This document shows, in pieces, positions 1-11,840 of a DNA stretch of 64,000 nt. Below the pieces are notes generated by a model. The model ran no database searches. It was not told the DNA's origin and worked only from the letters and a program-made list of their open reading frames with translations. Positions within the stretch are counted from its first letter, which is position 1, and each line of letters begins with the position of its first letter. Made by a program: the position numbers and the translations under genes. The stretch comes from Nipponacmea schrenckii (taxonomy: Eukaryota > Mollusca > Gastropoda > Lottiidae): contig CM060199.1 in the NCBI GenBank assembly GCA_030562195.1, positions 42,164,722-42,228,721 on the forward strand. The letters are read 5' to 3'.

Positions 1-234
1 TCTTGTACCTCAAAACTACAAACGTTCCATTAGAGTAGGGTAGCCCTCTCAAGTCTCAAAATCTGCCATTGCCTGGAGTTAAAGACGTGAATTCTGAACC
101 AAGACCAACAAAATATATTAAAATGTCAGGTTATAATCACATGTTTAGGAACATATGGTTAAATCACCCCAACATAATAACTTTCCAATTTCCCAAACAT
201 TTAAACCTGCAAATGCTTATGCGGTCGAAACTGA

Positions 235-502
235 TCATCATTAGTTTCAAAACCTCTTTCTGACATCTGTCTGCAAAATATTGGTTTATCAAACATTAAT
301 AATGATAACGTTTCATTAATTGAACAATTGACGCGTGGTCAATCATCCAATCAGCTTTGGTCTCAGATACGTTGCTACAGAATAAACTCTTCTCAATTTG
401 GTAAAATTTGTAAAGTTACAGAGAGAACCGACCTTGATAGACTTGCAAAAGCCTTGACTGAACCTTGCCAAAATATACAAACTGCTCCCCTTATACATGG
501 TA
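235..502 (+). pseudogene. YqaJ-like exonuclease domain, N-terminal half (split gene)
   Basis: The open frame reads ...TRGQSSNQLW...RINSSQFGKIC..., the start of the YqaJ (lambda-exonuclease-like) nuclease fold, where an R-I-T/N-A/S-S-x-F-G motif precedes the catalytic residues. It stops at the motif IHGK because a LINE begins at 504. The rest of the domain resumes in register at 9064. Family knowledge: YqaJ nucleases process double-stranded DNA ends, and such genes occur in many copies in mollusc and cnidarian genomes, often near transposons. No start codon is visible; the frame is open from 235 only, so an upstream exon or frameshift is likely. The catalytic D/E/K residues lie in the downstream half. 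The assignment rests on motif memory, not on a database search. Confidence 0.7.
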
Positions 503-503
503 A

Positions 504-962
504 GAACCCCCACCGTCCCCCATTGCGTGTCCTAAAAGGCGACTGAATTGGGGCTCCTCGTTTGCCGTGAGGTGCGACCCGTGTCGGTTTTGAATGGACT
601 CCTGGTGGTTGAGGGTAACATACTTCCAAATACATCACTTTGGGCCAGGGGATTCCTAGACAGATGGCCAGTGTGGCCCACACTGGTCAATCGGCTTGTC
701 GTGTTGAGCCTATGCGTCGGTGGTCAGAACAGATAAAACTTTTTCTAATCACAGATTATATTATTATCCTCCAATTCAATTCACCTACTCAGAAGCAGCG
801 GCTTGGGTCAATTGGGTAAAAATAAAATAAAAGTTCGGAATTCATTTGCTCCATCTAGAACTTTTATTCATTTTTTTTATCTGAGTATATCTCCCGATTA
901 CCCCTAGGGCGCTGGCGCTTGCGGTCGGGGGTCTCGGGAGATGAATCTTCTACATTTTCTTC
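504..962 (+). promoter_or_regulatory. 5' UTR / internal promoter region of the I-clade LINE
   Basis: This non-coding leader runs from the target-site junction to the ORF1 start. It is more GC-rich than its surroundings. Family knowledge: such LINEs carry an internal promoter here; no specific promoter motif was identified. Confidence 0.5.
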
Positions 963-1240
963 ATGGCTACATTAACCCCCCCCCCTCCAAAAAAACCCAA
1001 TAAACGTAGGCTAACTGAGGCAGAATTTATTGAATCATCTAGCTCGTCTAGTGATTCCTGGCCTCGGTTTCTTGTCATCAATAGTAGTAACCCTGAGAGG
1101 TCTTTAGCATCATTATCACCATTTGCTATTGCCAAAGGAATAGTGGGTTCAGCTAGTGAACATAAATCGATAAACAAAACTTCGTAACGGGTCTTTATTG
1201 CTCGAATGCCACCGAAAAATTCATTCTGAATTATTATTAA

Positions 1241-4213
1241 CCCTTTCTATCCCAGTGTTGCCAATTGGCACATGCATATTTGTAAGCTTTTTGTTACATA
1301 AAATATCAATAAAACTTCGTTTCGCTTGTGTAATCCTGTTCTTAAATTTTATTTTGCCACAATGCTAATGTTTCATATCCTATTATTTCAAATCCGGATT
1401 TTTACTGCAGCCAAGATGGCAGCCTCCATGGTTTCTGCTAAAATTTATGTTTTCATCCTGTAAAAAAGGTTTGTATTGTTCTTATCAGACATTTGGTTTA
1501 GAACCTGAATATCCCGACTTTAGAGTTTAAGTGTATAAGTATAATGACGATTAGCAAATAATATGTATTAGATTGGTTATCATGCAGACCAATATTTTTC
1601 TTTCAAAGTTGCAATATCTACATAATATAGGCCCGTTTCTTACCATTCACCCGCCCTGCTCCCCATCTCTAAAAGTTATTACATTTTATGTCTTGAATTG
1701 TAATCTTATAATTCCTGCATTTCGTTTTAAGAATGTTATTTTAAAACATTTCAGATATGCCTCCAACTGGAAAAAAGATTCCGTTTGATGAAGCCTTACG
1801 TCTGGTGACTCTTCCAGAAGGCGACATATCAGAATATTCGGATTCCGATTCGGATTGGGGCCCAGATGCAGATGATGAAATTGAGCCTGATTTGAGTGAA
1901 TTGGATACATCAGCGACAAATTGTGATACATCAACCAGGAGCAGACAGTATGTTTGGCGTAAAAAGGATTTTGAAAGTCCTCAGAATATTGCCTTCCAAG
2001 ACAGATTACAGGATGTTCATGTTGATAATCAAACGCCATATGAAATTTTCAACAAATTCATGGATGAAACTATATTTCAAAATATAACAGATCAGTCAAA
2101 CTTATATGCTCACCAGAAAGATGGAGTTATTCTTGACACTTCCAATGATGAAATGCATAAATTTATTGGGATGTTAATACACATGAGTGTCATACCAATG
2201 CCATCTAAAAGAATGTATTGGGAAAGAAGAACAAGTTGCAGATGTGATGTCTCGTAATAGATTTGATAGACTTTTTCAATATTTTCATGTGAATGATAAT
2301 GCAAAGATGAAACAACCTGGTGATCAAGACTATGAAAAGCTTTTTAAAATTCGTCCACTTATTGATAGTGTTAAACAAAATTTTTCTACTATTTCTCCTG
2401 AAGAACATCAAAGTATTGATGAACAGATGATACCTTATAAGGGCAAGAGTTCTTTAAAACAGTACAATAAGAGTAAGCCTCATAAGTGGGGTTATAAAGT
2501 GTTTACCAGAGCTGGAGCCTCAGGAATTTTACATGATTTTGAAATTTATCAAGGCAAAGGTACTTGTTTGGACAGATATTCTAATTTAGGTATTAGTGGA
2601 GATATTGTTATTAGGTTAACACAAGGTCTTGAAAATGATAACAACTACAAGCTGTTTTTTGATAATTGGTTCTCAAGTATTGATTTGGTGGCAGTCCTGT
2701 TATCTAAGGGTTTTCACTCTGTTGGTACCATTCGTAAAATAGGCTACGTGGTTGTGTTTTGAAGTCGGAAAAGGTTTTAAAATCTGAAGGGAGGGGTTCG
2801 TTTGATTATACTGTAGAAAATACTCATAATTTGGCTGTAGTTAGATGGTTTGACAGTAAACCTGTAACATTAGTATCATCTTATGCCTGTATCGAACCAT
2901 TGGATCAGGTCAGGAGATATGACCGAAAAAGCTCATCTCACATGAATATACCTAGACCAAACATTATTACAGAATACAATAAGTTTATGGGCGGAGTCGA
3001 TCTTTGTGATATGCTCCTTGAATTATATCGCATTGATTTACCGATGAAGAAATGGTATTTCAGAATAATATTCTACCTAATAGATGCAGTTATTGTAAAT
3101 TCTTGGTTGTTATACAGGCGCAATTTATTAGAGAGTGATGAAAATTCTAAACACTTTTTAAGCTCGATGTGGCATCTGCATTGATGTTAATTAATCAAAA
3201 GAAACGCAGGCATTCTTGCCTTCAAGAAATCCAGGTATACAATCGCAGACCAGTAACTCCCATTCATGTTTCTGATGTGCGATATGATTCTGTAGATCAC
3301 TGGCCAATTCATAGTGAACAAAAGAAAAGATGTAGTAACTGCACAGATGGATTTAGTAGAACAAAATGCTCCAAATGTGATGTTGTTTTATGCTTGAACA
3401 AGACAAATAATTGTTTTGTTGATTTTCATGTAAGATAAGTGGTAGAGATTTAGTGACCATTGTTTTGTTGGTTTCCACAATAATTAACATCTCAGAGTCA
3501 AAGTTGTCAGGGCATGCTTATCCTTACGTCCATGTTGGTTTATATTTCGTTTACTTTTGCATGACACATCTCCATCGTCTATATCATTTTAACTCAAGTT
3601 TGATGAATTGGGTATTTTTGGGTCATTGAGTCGTTTGGTCTTTTAAAATGATCCTTGTTAAATTTATTTTACAAATGTAACTTTTTTTCCTAATATATTC
3701 ATATTGTTGCTGTTATGATACTATGTTTTATGCAAAAATTTGTTGTTTTTTTGCAATTGTCTATGTTTAATTTATTTTACATTTGCTTATTTAAATGTAT
3801 TACTTATTTATTTATATTGTTGCTGTTAATTATAAAATGATCTCAAAAAAATTGTTGTTGTTATTTTTTAAGAGGGGGAAAGGGTCACATCTGATAAATT
3901 ATATTGAGGGAACTTTGGTATTTACTCAAAACTATGGTGTTGATGCTTATATGCCAAATTAAATTGAAGAATGTTTTCCAGATCCCTATCCAAAAGACTA
4001 AAAGTGTACTTAATGAAAAACTCAACTATTGATATGTTTGTCAAAAGTAACCTTGTCAGCCCAATGTTGCCAAATGGCAACGAGCTGTAATTTTGCCAAA
4101 AATGTGAAAAATTCGAAAATGCTTGCATTTTTGTTTAAAGTAGTCCACTACTAGATATATCTGAAAATATAATGTTTTGGAGACAAATAGAAGGCATGAT
4201 GGGATAGAAAGGG
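1241..4213 (+). mobile_element. piggyBac element PB-A, inserted in LINE ORF1
   Basis: The terminal inverted repeat CCCTTTCTATCCC (1241-1253) matches GGGATAGAAAGGG (4201-4213). The left flank is TTAA (1237-1240); the right flank is TTAG (4214-4217), one base off. A second subterminal inverted motif (TTGCCAATTGGCA near 1259; TTGCCAAATGGCAA near 4067) is also present. Length is 2,973 bp. Removing it rejoins ORF1 of the surrounding LINE, proving it inserted after the LINE. Confidence 0.92.
1757..3438 (+). pseudogene. piggyBac transposase of PB-A, frameshifted
   Basis: This is a cut-and-paste DDD transposase acting at TTAA. The N-terminus (MPPTGKKIPFDEA) is followed by an acidic stretch (YSDSDSDWG). 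The catalytic aspartates are visible in SIDEQMIPYKG (2418-2420), FFDNWFSS (2661-2663) and MGGVDLCDM (2999-3001). A C-terminal cysteine-rich domain starts RCSNCTDGF near 3340. Three frame changes (near 2220, 2745 and 3170) split it into four pieces, so it is inactive. The start was chosen as the first ATG after a likely acceptor (tttcag at 1748-1753). It lies wholly inside PB-A. Confidence 0.9.
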
Positions 4214-5211
4214 TTAGAATCAACATCTTTGGTAAATATTCCCATCAGTGTATCTCCTCATTCTTCGTTGAACTCCTCGAAGGGTTTCGTTCGACACCCC
4301 GATCTAAGTGGATGTTTTTCAGAGGAAATGATGGAAGAATTATAAGACATTGGCGTCACGAACGTAGATCGTATTTCTATCCGTCGTGATGGCCAAATGA
4401 TATCAACTAATACATTCATACTTCTTTTTAATAGACCCGATTTACCATCAGAAATAAAAGTAGATTATCTAAATATTAAAGTTTCACCATTCATACCGAA
4501 CCATCTCAGGTGTTATAATTGTCAGCGCTTTGGGCACGGAACTCGGACTTGCAAAAGTTCGTTGCGATGTGCACGTTGTGGCAAGTCCGGGCACGACAGC
4601 AAGGATTGTAGTGATACTCCTTGCTGTTGCAACTGTAGTGGAAACCATGTCGCTTTTTCCAAGGACTGCCCTAAGTGGAAATTGGAAAAGCAAATCCAAA
4701 AGGTAAAGGTGGAAACCAAGCTTTCCTATCCCGAAGCGCGGAAGGCTGTAGAAGGGGAAACCCAATCTACACCTTCTGGGAAGACTTTCGCTAGTGTTGT
4801 TAAAGGTTCTACTAGATCAATAGAATGCCAGACCGACAATACTTGGCTGAAGCGAGTACCAACTCCGTCTTTAGCCTTATTATCACACGAGGCAACTACA
4901 TCTACATCATCAGCAACTCAGACGCCCCAGACTAAAAAGTCAAGTGCTGATAATAGTAGTGTTAGTCAGCTATCTAAAGACGTTCAGCCAAAGGGGACTG
5001 GTAAACAGTCCAGGGAAAAACGCAGTGAAAGTCTTCCCCATAATGACAAGCCTACAAAGAAACATGGATCCTCTTCCTCCAAAAAGGGAGGAAGGGATCT
5101 TTTGAAGTCTGCCATATCTGATAGTATAGATATGGAGGCTTCGGAGGTTGATGCGGAAGTCTTCACCCCCTTTTGCCGCAAACCTCGTAGTCCAATTAAA
5201 CCACCCTAACG

Positions 5212-8200
5212 ATGCATCCAAAAAATAATATTATACAATGGAATTGTCGAGGTTTAAGTCATAATCTTTATGAAGTTCAGCTAGTAATTCAACAATATAA
5301 TCCGTTGGCTATTTGTCTCCAAGAGACATTCCTCAAACAAACGGATTTACATTTAGTGCCATTTAAACATTTTGTTTCCTACCAACTTATGGCACAGGTG
5401 ATGATAAGGTCTCGGGTGGTGTTTCTATTATTGTCAATAGAAACATTGCCCAGTCCGAAATCACACTTAATTCTCCTCTGCAGGTAATTGCGGTGCGAGT
5501 AACACTCCACGTGCCTATTACCCTCCTAACTCAACTTTAAACCCCAGAGAATTGGATGACCTTGATACCCAGCTTTCTTCTCCTTGCATATTGATTGGAG
5601 ATTTCAATGGTCATCATTCTTTCTGGGGTTGTCCAGCTGATAATAGCAAAGGAAAATTAATAGCTGATTTCATTTATGACAACGATCTTTGTATCTTTAT
5701 TGACGAATCGCATATATAATCTGCTCAAGAACAAAAACCTTTTCTCATCTAGATCTGTCAATTAGCTCACCATCTTTGTTCCAAGATTTTTCTTGTCCAT
5801 GACGATCTCTGCCACAGTGATCATTATCCTGTAATTCTACGGAATAATGGTCCTTCACCAGTAGACAGGCCACAAAGATGGAAACTCTCTAAAGCTAATT
5901 GGCACCTGTTTGAGGCGCTTTGCATTTCTTCTTTTCCTCAACATGATCTAGATGAAGCAGAAGACCCGATGGAACTATTTACCACCATCTTACAAGATGT
6001 ATCGGGTCAGGTTATTCGTAAAACCTCGGCAATTCCAAACCATGGTTTAATGAAGACTGTAAGACAGCACTGAAAGAACGTAATCGTGCTTTACGATTGC
6101 TTGAACGTGCTCCTTCCGATCACAACATGGCCTCTTTTCGCATTGCACGGGCCAAAGCCAGGCGGACCATCCGCCAGGCAAAGAGGTCGTCATGACAGGA
6201 GTACGTGTCAAGGATCAACAGTCGTACGTCTTCCAAATCAGTCTGGGATAGGATTCTTAGGATCAAGGGTAAAGCGGATACAATATCTGTGATCAATTTA
6301 GAAGTAGATGGTTCAACGCTCACCACACTTCCAGATATTGCTAATTCATTAGGTCGTAATTTTTTGTACAATTCATCCTCAAACTTTTCCTCCGATGCTT
6401 TCCAGAGAATTCGTCTCCGGGAAGAGAGGAAAAGGTTAAATTTTACATTTAAAAATGAGGAATATTACAAAGAAAAATTTACTATATCTGAATTAAAGTA
6501 TGCTTTGAAACAGGGCCATGATACAGCTACTGGACCTGATAATATCCATAATCAGATCCTCAAACATCTTCCTTACCCAACATTAAAAAAAACTTTTACT
6601 TATATTTAACCAGATTTGGGATGACGGCGTCTTTCCTCCTTCTTGGAGGATTGCTACCATAATTCCCATCCCTAAACCTGGTAAGGATCCTACGAATCCT
6701 ACTAATTACCGCATTGACCAGCTGCATTTGTAAAACCATTGAACGGTTGATCAATAGACGGCTCGTTTGGCACCTCGAGTCAAACAATCTACTTACTTAC
6801 CTCCAATGTGGATTTCGGTCCCAAAGAAGCACTCTTGATCATCTCGTTAGATTTGAATCGTTCGTCAGGGACGCCCTCATCCAAAATCACCATTTAGTAG
6901 CCATATTTTTTTATTTGGAGAAGGCATGTGACACTACTTGGAGATATGGCATTCTTCGTGATCTCTTTGACTTTGGTCTTCGAGGAAGATTGCCATTATT
7001 TATCTCCAATTTCCTACATGATAGGACGTTTAAGGTACGACTTGGCTCCATTTTTTACGATCCTTTTTCTCACGATAATGGAGTTCCTCAGGGCAGCATA
7101 TTATCCGTTACCCTTTTTCCATCAAGATTAATTCCACTACGTCTTGCCTTAGACGGGGGGTTTATGGCTCTCTGTATGTTGACGACTTTCAGATGTGTTA
7201 CAGACCTACTAACATACAGACGATCGAGCGTCAGTTGCAGCTTTGCTTAAACAATCTACAGCGATGGGCGACTGACAATGGATTTCGATTTTTAAAATCC
7301 AAGACAGTCTGCATGCATTTCTGTAAACGAAGAGGTTTGCACCTTGACCCAGTGCTACAATTGTACAATGTTGTCGTTCCTGTTGTACAGGAATATAAAT
7401 TCCTTGGTCTAACTTTTGACAGCAAGCTTTCTTTCCGTCCACACATTAAAATCCTCAAGAAAAAATGTTTGAAAGCTCTCAACATACTGAGAGTCTTATC
7501 CAACACTGACTGGGGAGCTGACCGTAAGGTTCTCCTCCGATTATATCGAGCTTTGGTTAGATCTAAGCTCGATTATGGGTGCCAGGTGTATGGTTCAGCT
7601 CGTCCATCCTATCTCATAGAGCTTGATACCATACACCACCAAGGACTTAGAATCAGTCTAGGAGCTTTTCGCACAACTTCAGTTGAAAGTCTGAACGTCG
7701 AGGCTAATGAACCCTCATTGTACGACAGACGTGACAGACTTTCACTGCAGTATGCTATAAAAATAGCATCTTTGCCATACCATCAGACACTTCGCCCCGT
7801 ATTTAGTCCTTATTTTGAGCATTTGTACGAGGCTAAGCCTCGTGCAATTTCTTCTTTTGGAGTCCGCATTCTACCCCTTATGTCATCGGCTGGTATCAGT
7901 CACGACAGTATTGCGGACTTCATAATGACTACAACTCCACCATGGTCAATTGCTCCATTTAAGATAGACTTTAGCCTATCCATCAATAAGAAGTCACAGA
8001 CAAGCTCAATCGTCTTCAAGTCGAAATTACTTGAATTAAGGACTGAATATGGGCATTATGTTCCTTTCTTTACAGATGGGTCCAAGGATGGTGATAAGGT
8101 GGCAGCTGCAACAGTGACACCATCCGAAGTCTTGTCTGTATCTCTTCCACCAGCAGCCTCTATTTTTACTGCAGAACTCGTTGCCATTTTACAGGCACTC

Positions 8201-8721
8201 GAGTTCTTTCAATCCTCACCATCTTTAAAAAAATGTATTATCTATTCTGATTCTCTGTCCGCATTACAAGCTATTCATAACATCCAGCTTGTACACCCAA
8301 ATAATCGGAGATATTTACAAGCTCTCTGTTGGCTCCCCAGTCACATGGACATACGGGGGAATGACAAGGCAGATGCGGCGGCTAAGGCTGCTTTGTCACT
8401 GCCTGTCTCCCCCTTTTCTTTGCCTTACACCGACTTTAAGTCGGTGATAAGGACTTTATTTTGCAACGATTGCAGCAAAAATGGGATGTTGCAGATACAA
8501 ATAAACTTCATGCTATCAAACCTCTTTTGGGGAATTGGGCATCCTCCTATTGTGCCAACAGGGGAAATGAAGTTGTTTTGTGTCGCTCTTGTCTTGGACA
8601 TACTTACCTTACCAACTGTTACCTGCTAAAGCGAGAGGACTGTCAGGTTCGCCTGACAGTGAAACAAAGTCTTGAGTGCACGCACCTCAAACCTATAAGA
8701 TCTCAGGCACTACCGTGCTAG
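5212..8721 (+). pseudogene. LINE ORF2: endonuclease, reverse transcriptase, RNase H (frameshifted)
   Basis: Begins ATG CAT CCA two bases after ORF1. The APE-type endonuclease shows IIQWNCRGL, CLQET and GDFNGHHSFWGC (about 5600), then SDHYPV. Reverse transcriptase landmarks are PIPKPGKDP (about 6670), CGFRSQRSTLDHL, NGVPQGSILS (about 7080) and YVDDFQM (about 7178, the Y-V-D-D-like catalytic box). RNase H shows FTDGSKDGD (about 8075), YSDSLSALQAI and WLPSHMDIRGNDKAD. A Cys/His tail LCRSCLGHTYLTNCYLLK follows. Frame changes near 5392, 6610, 7100-7190 and 8465, plus stops, make it dead. It would nick target DNA and copy element RNA by target-primed reverse transcription. Confidence 0.88.
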
Positions 8722-9063
8722 ATCCTTGTTCCATCTGTTTGCGCAACCTTCTCTTTATGAGAAGGTTGTCGCGTTTTTAAAACAGACTAATCTGTATTTT
8801 AAATTTTAAAATATACTTTGTGTTATAGTTACGTTTTTAGCCCATTTTGTGTTTTTAGCCCATTTTGGGTTACAACCATTCTGTGATATTGTTTTTAGCC
8901 TTGTTTTTTTTTGCCCCTTTTGGGGTTTCTGTGATAATTTTTATTTTTGTGTATTGATTTTCTAGTTTTAATTTTTGATTTTATTTTAAATCGTATTCAA
9001 GTGCTATATAGCCAGTTTTGGTGCTGATGCACTTTAATACATTTAATTTCATTTCATTTATCT
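8722..9063 (+). other. LINE 3' UTR and ATTTC-repeat tail
   Basis: Non-coding. It contains tandem copies of GTTTTTAGCCCATTTTG (8833-8870) and ends with short ATTTC repeats directly against the right target-site duplication at 9064. The simple-repeat tail is the 3' recognition end typical of I/CR1-type LINEs. Confidence 0.7.
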
Positions 9064-9475
9064 ATGGTAAAAAGTTTGAAAAAATCGCTATTGATGAGTT
9101 TGTTGCACAGACACGAAATACAGTTGACAGTTGTGGCACATTTGTTTGTAAAACATACCCTTTTCTAGCTTCCTCACCAGATGGATTGATAAATACTGAT
9201 AAAGTAATTGAGGTCAAGTGCCCATTTTCATCAAAAGATAAATGCATCAGTACATACACTGTGCCATATCTCAAATTTCATGAGATGGAAGAAAAGTACT
9301 ACCTTTCAGAAGAACATGATTAGTGCAGGGTCAGCTTCTTTGTACCGGACGCCAAAAGTGCATTTTCATTGTTTATACCTTTAAAGATTACAAATTCATA
9401 ACTATCAACAGGAATGACACGTTTATTAATAGTATGGTACAGAAATTAATTTCCTTCTATAATAATCACTTTTAA
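9064..9475 (+). pseudogene. YqaJ-like exonuclease domain, C-terminal half
   Basis: Resumes exactly where 502 stopped, with YGKKFEKIAIDEF. Nuclease landmarks are YPFLASSPDGLI (D of the active site) and VIEVKCPFS (E-x-K), the classic YqaJ catalytic pattern. After EEHD a small deletion with frameshift near 9321 breaks the frame; it recovers as GQLLCTGRQKCIFIVYTFK and stops near 9474. So the gene had one independent lesion besides the LINE insertion. Expected biochemical role: 5'-3' processing of duplex DNA ends. No neighbour suggests a recombination operon-like partner. Confidence 0.75.
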
Positions 9476-10740
9476 AAAGCTCTGTTTGATTAATTTTATT
9501 ACAAAGATTATTATAAATATTAATTTTAAATGTGTGTTCAATATATTGGATCTACTCCAATCAGTCATCTAATTTATTCATCAGAAGGTGAGAGCTTTCT
9601 TTGGTACCCTGTATATTTTCTTTTCATTCTATACTGCACTGCCATTCATCAAAGAGATTATATAAAGAGGTTTTCTAAACTTTTTATGTGTCATCAACAA
9701 CACTGAAAGCATCAATTAGCACCATCCCAATTTTTATTCCAAGCTCTAAAATTCCCCGGAATTTTTCTTTTATGATATTATTTAAGGGAATCTTACCTCA
9801 TCTAAGCAACTTTTATCTGTAGTGACGCCGTAAAACCTGTTCGATTTAGTGAAAGTGCAAGAACCACAGATTTAATAAAGAAAATTAGGATAGTGCGAAT
9901 TGACACTATCAGTGTTGTTGATACACATAAAAAAGGTACATAAAAAAACCCAAATTAATTTGGCATTCTAAAATCATGATAGGGTATGAGAAAAAATCGT
10001 ATCAACTGTTATGAGCATGGATAAAATAATAACACAAAACGGAGTAGGGTTGGGTAGCCCGCTCGCAGCACATGTACTGACTTTTGGCTTTCAAAATTTT
10101 AAAATATATCTTACTTAGGAACAATGTCTGTAAATCTTGTGGTCATGTACTTAATTTTAAAGTACTTGTAGAACTTTAATTTCTAACTAATTGTTTATCT
10201 ACCATTTATAAATGTGTAAAATCTTAAAGAAATTTTAAAGAGTTTTCTTTGTATGTATTGGGGGACACAAAGAGCATCGAATAACACCAGTTCAGTTTTC
10301 AACCTGGCGTGATTTTAATTCTACTTTAACACTAAGTACATGAAAGTTTAAAAAAAACCTCTTTACAATCTTGTGAGGTAAAATACTTACATAACAGGAA
10401 AATCTTTTTTATACATGTGTATACAATTTAACAAATTGTACATTGGAATACTAGTATATAGTGAAAATTATACCCAAATAACTCATTGTTAGTTAGAACC
10501 ATGTCACTTTGGTTCATTTGATCTATTTCTTACTTAAAATAAAGTTTATAATTATTTAGCCAACAAATCTGGCCCTGCCCTTTTCACTTTCTGATGCGTG
10601 ATTGGGGATGTGTTAGCATCATAGTTAGGAACACACATCTAGTTTCAATGTCTATGAAGCTGAACTGGCTAGGTTTGACAAATTTGCAAAATGACAAAAG
10701 CCAAATTTGTATTAATTTTTAGTATCTATACAAAGCTTAA
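9476..10740. other. Intergenic, no gene seen
   Basis: AT-rich sequence without a credible ORF. A motif GAGTAGGG...GGTAGCCCGCTC near 10041-10068 resembles GAGTAGGGTAGCCCTCTC at 32-49, so a short dispersed repeat is shared with the left edge of the window. Confidence 0.5.
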
Positions 10741-10797
10741 CCATTAGTGAGGACTCGGTATTGAATTAACCAGGGAAGAATATCGTAAACTTATTAA

Positions 10798-11836
10798 GGG
10801 GGTTGACAACCCTCAGCTATGTACAAAAAATTTCAACCACTTCTTATCCACCTATCTGAAATATATAAATATCAATGGAAAGTGGGGACTTTCAGCTATC
10901 CAAAACTATGAAATTTATTTCTTTATGACATTTCAACTTTGAGAAATAGGGTATGAAAGATAAACAAAAAAAAACGTCAATAATTCCCTTAAAATTAACA
11001 TATCTACTAGCTTATTTAATATAGAAGGTTGAAATTTTGCACAACACAAGTCTACATGTATCTACAAAGTTACGTTGGCTTTTTGGAAAATTTTGTTTTG
11101 TTTCGAAGATATTGATAGAAATCAAAATTTTGCGTGTGCATTTACGAAAAATTGAATTTCTAAAAAACTATTCATTTTATTTAAAAAGAAAAGCCAACGT
11201 TAAGTTATAGAGGACATCGTAAGCTTTAGCTGAAGCCAAAGTTTGTAAAAATCGGATACATTGTAAGCGAGATATGCTTTTGGAAAAATAGCAGTTTTTT
11301 TTCAACATTTTTCAAACACATGTAAACCTTACGTAATTAACGATCATTTTTTAAAAAAGATTGTCTTTCATGCTGTAGAAATCTTAAGGCACCTTTTACG
11401 CATCGATATGCACCGATAACAACATAATTGGCGTACAAAAAAAATTGGATTTGGAATGTTGATTAGCACATGTCAATACACCCCCACCAATCATAAAATT
11501 TCTCTGTTTACATGTGATGTAATGATTTATAATCACGTGACTTCTGGATTTCCCCAATACAAATCTGAACGAAAAACGTAGAAAAGGTTTATTTAGCTGA
11601 TGACGTAGTACTCAAAAATGTCAACTGACAACATAATTTGTACGTCTACACAGAGGAATACCCCATTGTGTTCTATAAATAGATTATCTTTACGGACCGA
11701 TATCTGACAAAGTACTGAAGCGATTGAGCTAAAAAATTTTACTAGATAAGTTTTTTTTAATGCCAAATAGAATGGATATAAATTTAATACGTTTCTTGAT
11801 TGAAATACACCTCGAACGATAAGGTTGTCAACCCCC
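10798..11836. mobile_element. TTAA-flanked non-autonomous DNA element, 1.04 kb
   Basis: The 14-bp perfect terminal inverted repeat GGGGGTTGACAACC (10798-10811) pairs with GGTTGTCAACCCCC (11823-11836). Both sides carry TTAA (10794-10797, 11837-11840). No transposase is inside. TTAA duplications fit piggyBac or Kolobok superfamilies; the termini GGGGGTT do not match the CCCTTT termini of the four piggyBacs here, so Kolobok-like is possible. The flanks rejoin into an open frame (EEYRKLI/KDGKDF). Confidence 0.85.
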
Positions 11837-11840
11837 TTAA

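Larger units (their letters stand above)
963..5209 (+). pseudogene. LINE ORF1 (gag-like, three CCHC-type knuckles), interrupted by piggyBac
   Basis: ORF1 starts at ATG 963 (PPPPKKPNKRR..., then WPRFLVI). It shifts frame near 1178 and continues as RNGSLLLEC up to the piggyBac at 1241. It resumes after 4217 (NIPISVSPH) and runs to the stop at 5207-5209. An in-frame TAA at 4343-4345 breaks it again. The zinc knuckles CYNCQRFGHGTRTC, CARCGKSGHDSKDC and CNCSGNHVAFSKDC lie at about 4512-4670, followed by a Ser/Thr/Lys-rich tail. The product would bind element RNA in a ribonucleoprotein particle. ORF2 begins two bases after its stop. The ORF1 type is well recognised; the breaks are directly visible. 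Confidence 0.85.
504..9063 (+). mobile_element. I-clade (Nimb-like) non-LTR retrotransposon, nested and dead
   Basis: This LINE of about 5.58 kb (after subtracting the nested piggyBac) has a 5' UTR, an ORF1 with zinc knuckles, and an ORF2 with endonuclease, reverse transcriptase and RNase H. It is flanked by the 7-bp direct repeat ATGGTAA (497-503 and 9064-9070), a target-site duplication. It ends in an ATTTC-repeat tail rather than poly(A). RNase H and the ORF1 type (BLAST-style 'X-element nucleic-acid-binding protein') place it in the I/Nimb group by family knowledge; the exact family is an inference. ORF1 carries a frameshift and a nonsense codon and ORF2 several frameshifts, so it cannot move autonomously. 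Confidence 0.85.

Noticed and set aside
4484..5221. Four open frames antisense to LINE ORF1
   Set aside because: The plus strand carries the recognisable zinc-knuckle protein; the antisense frames are shadows.
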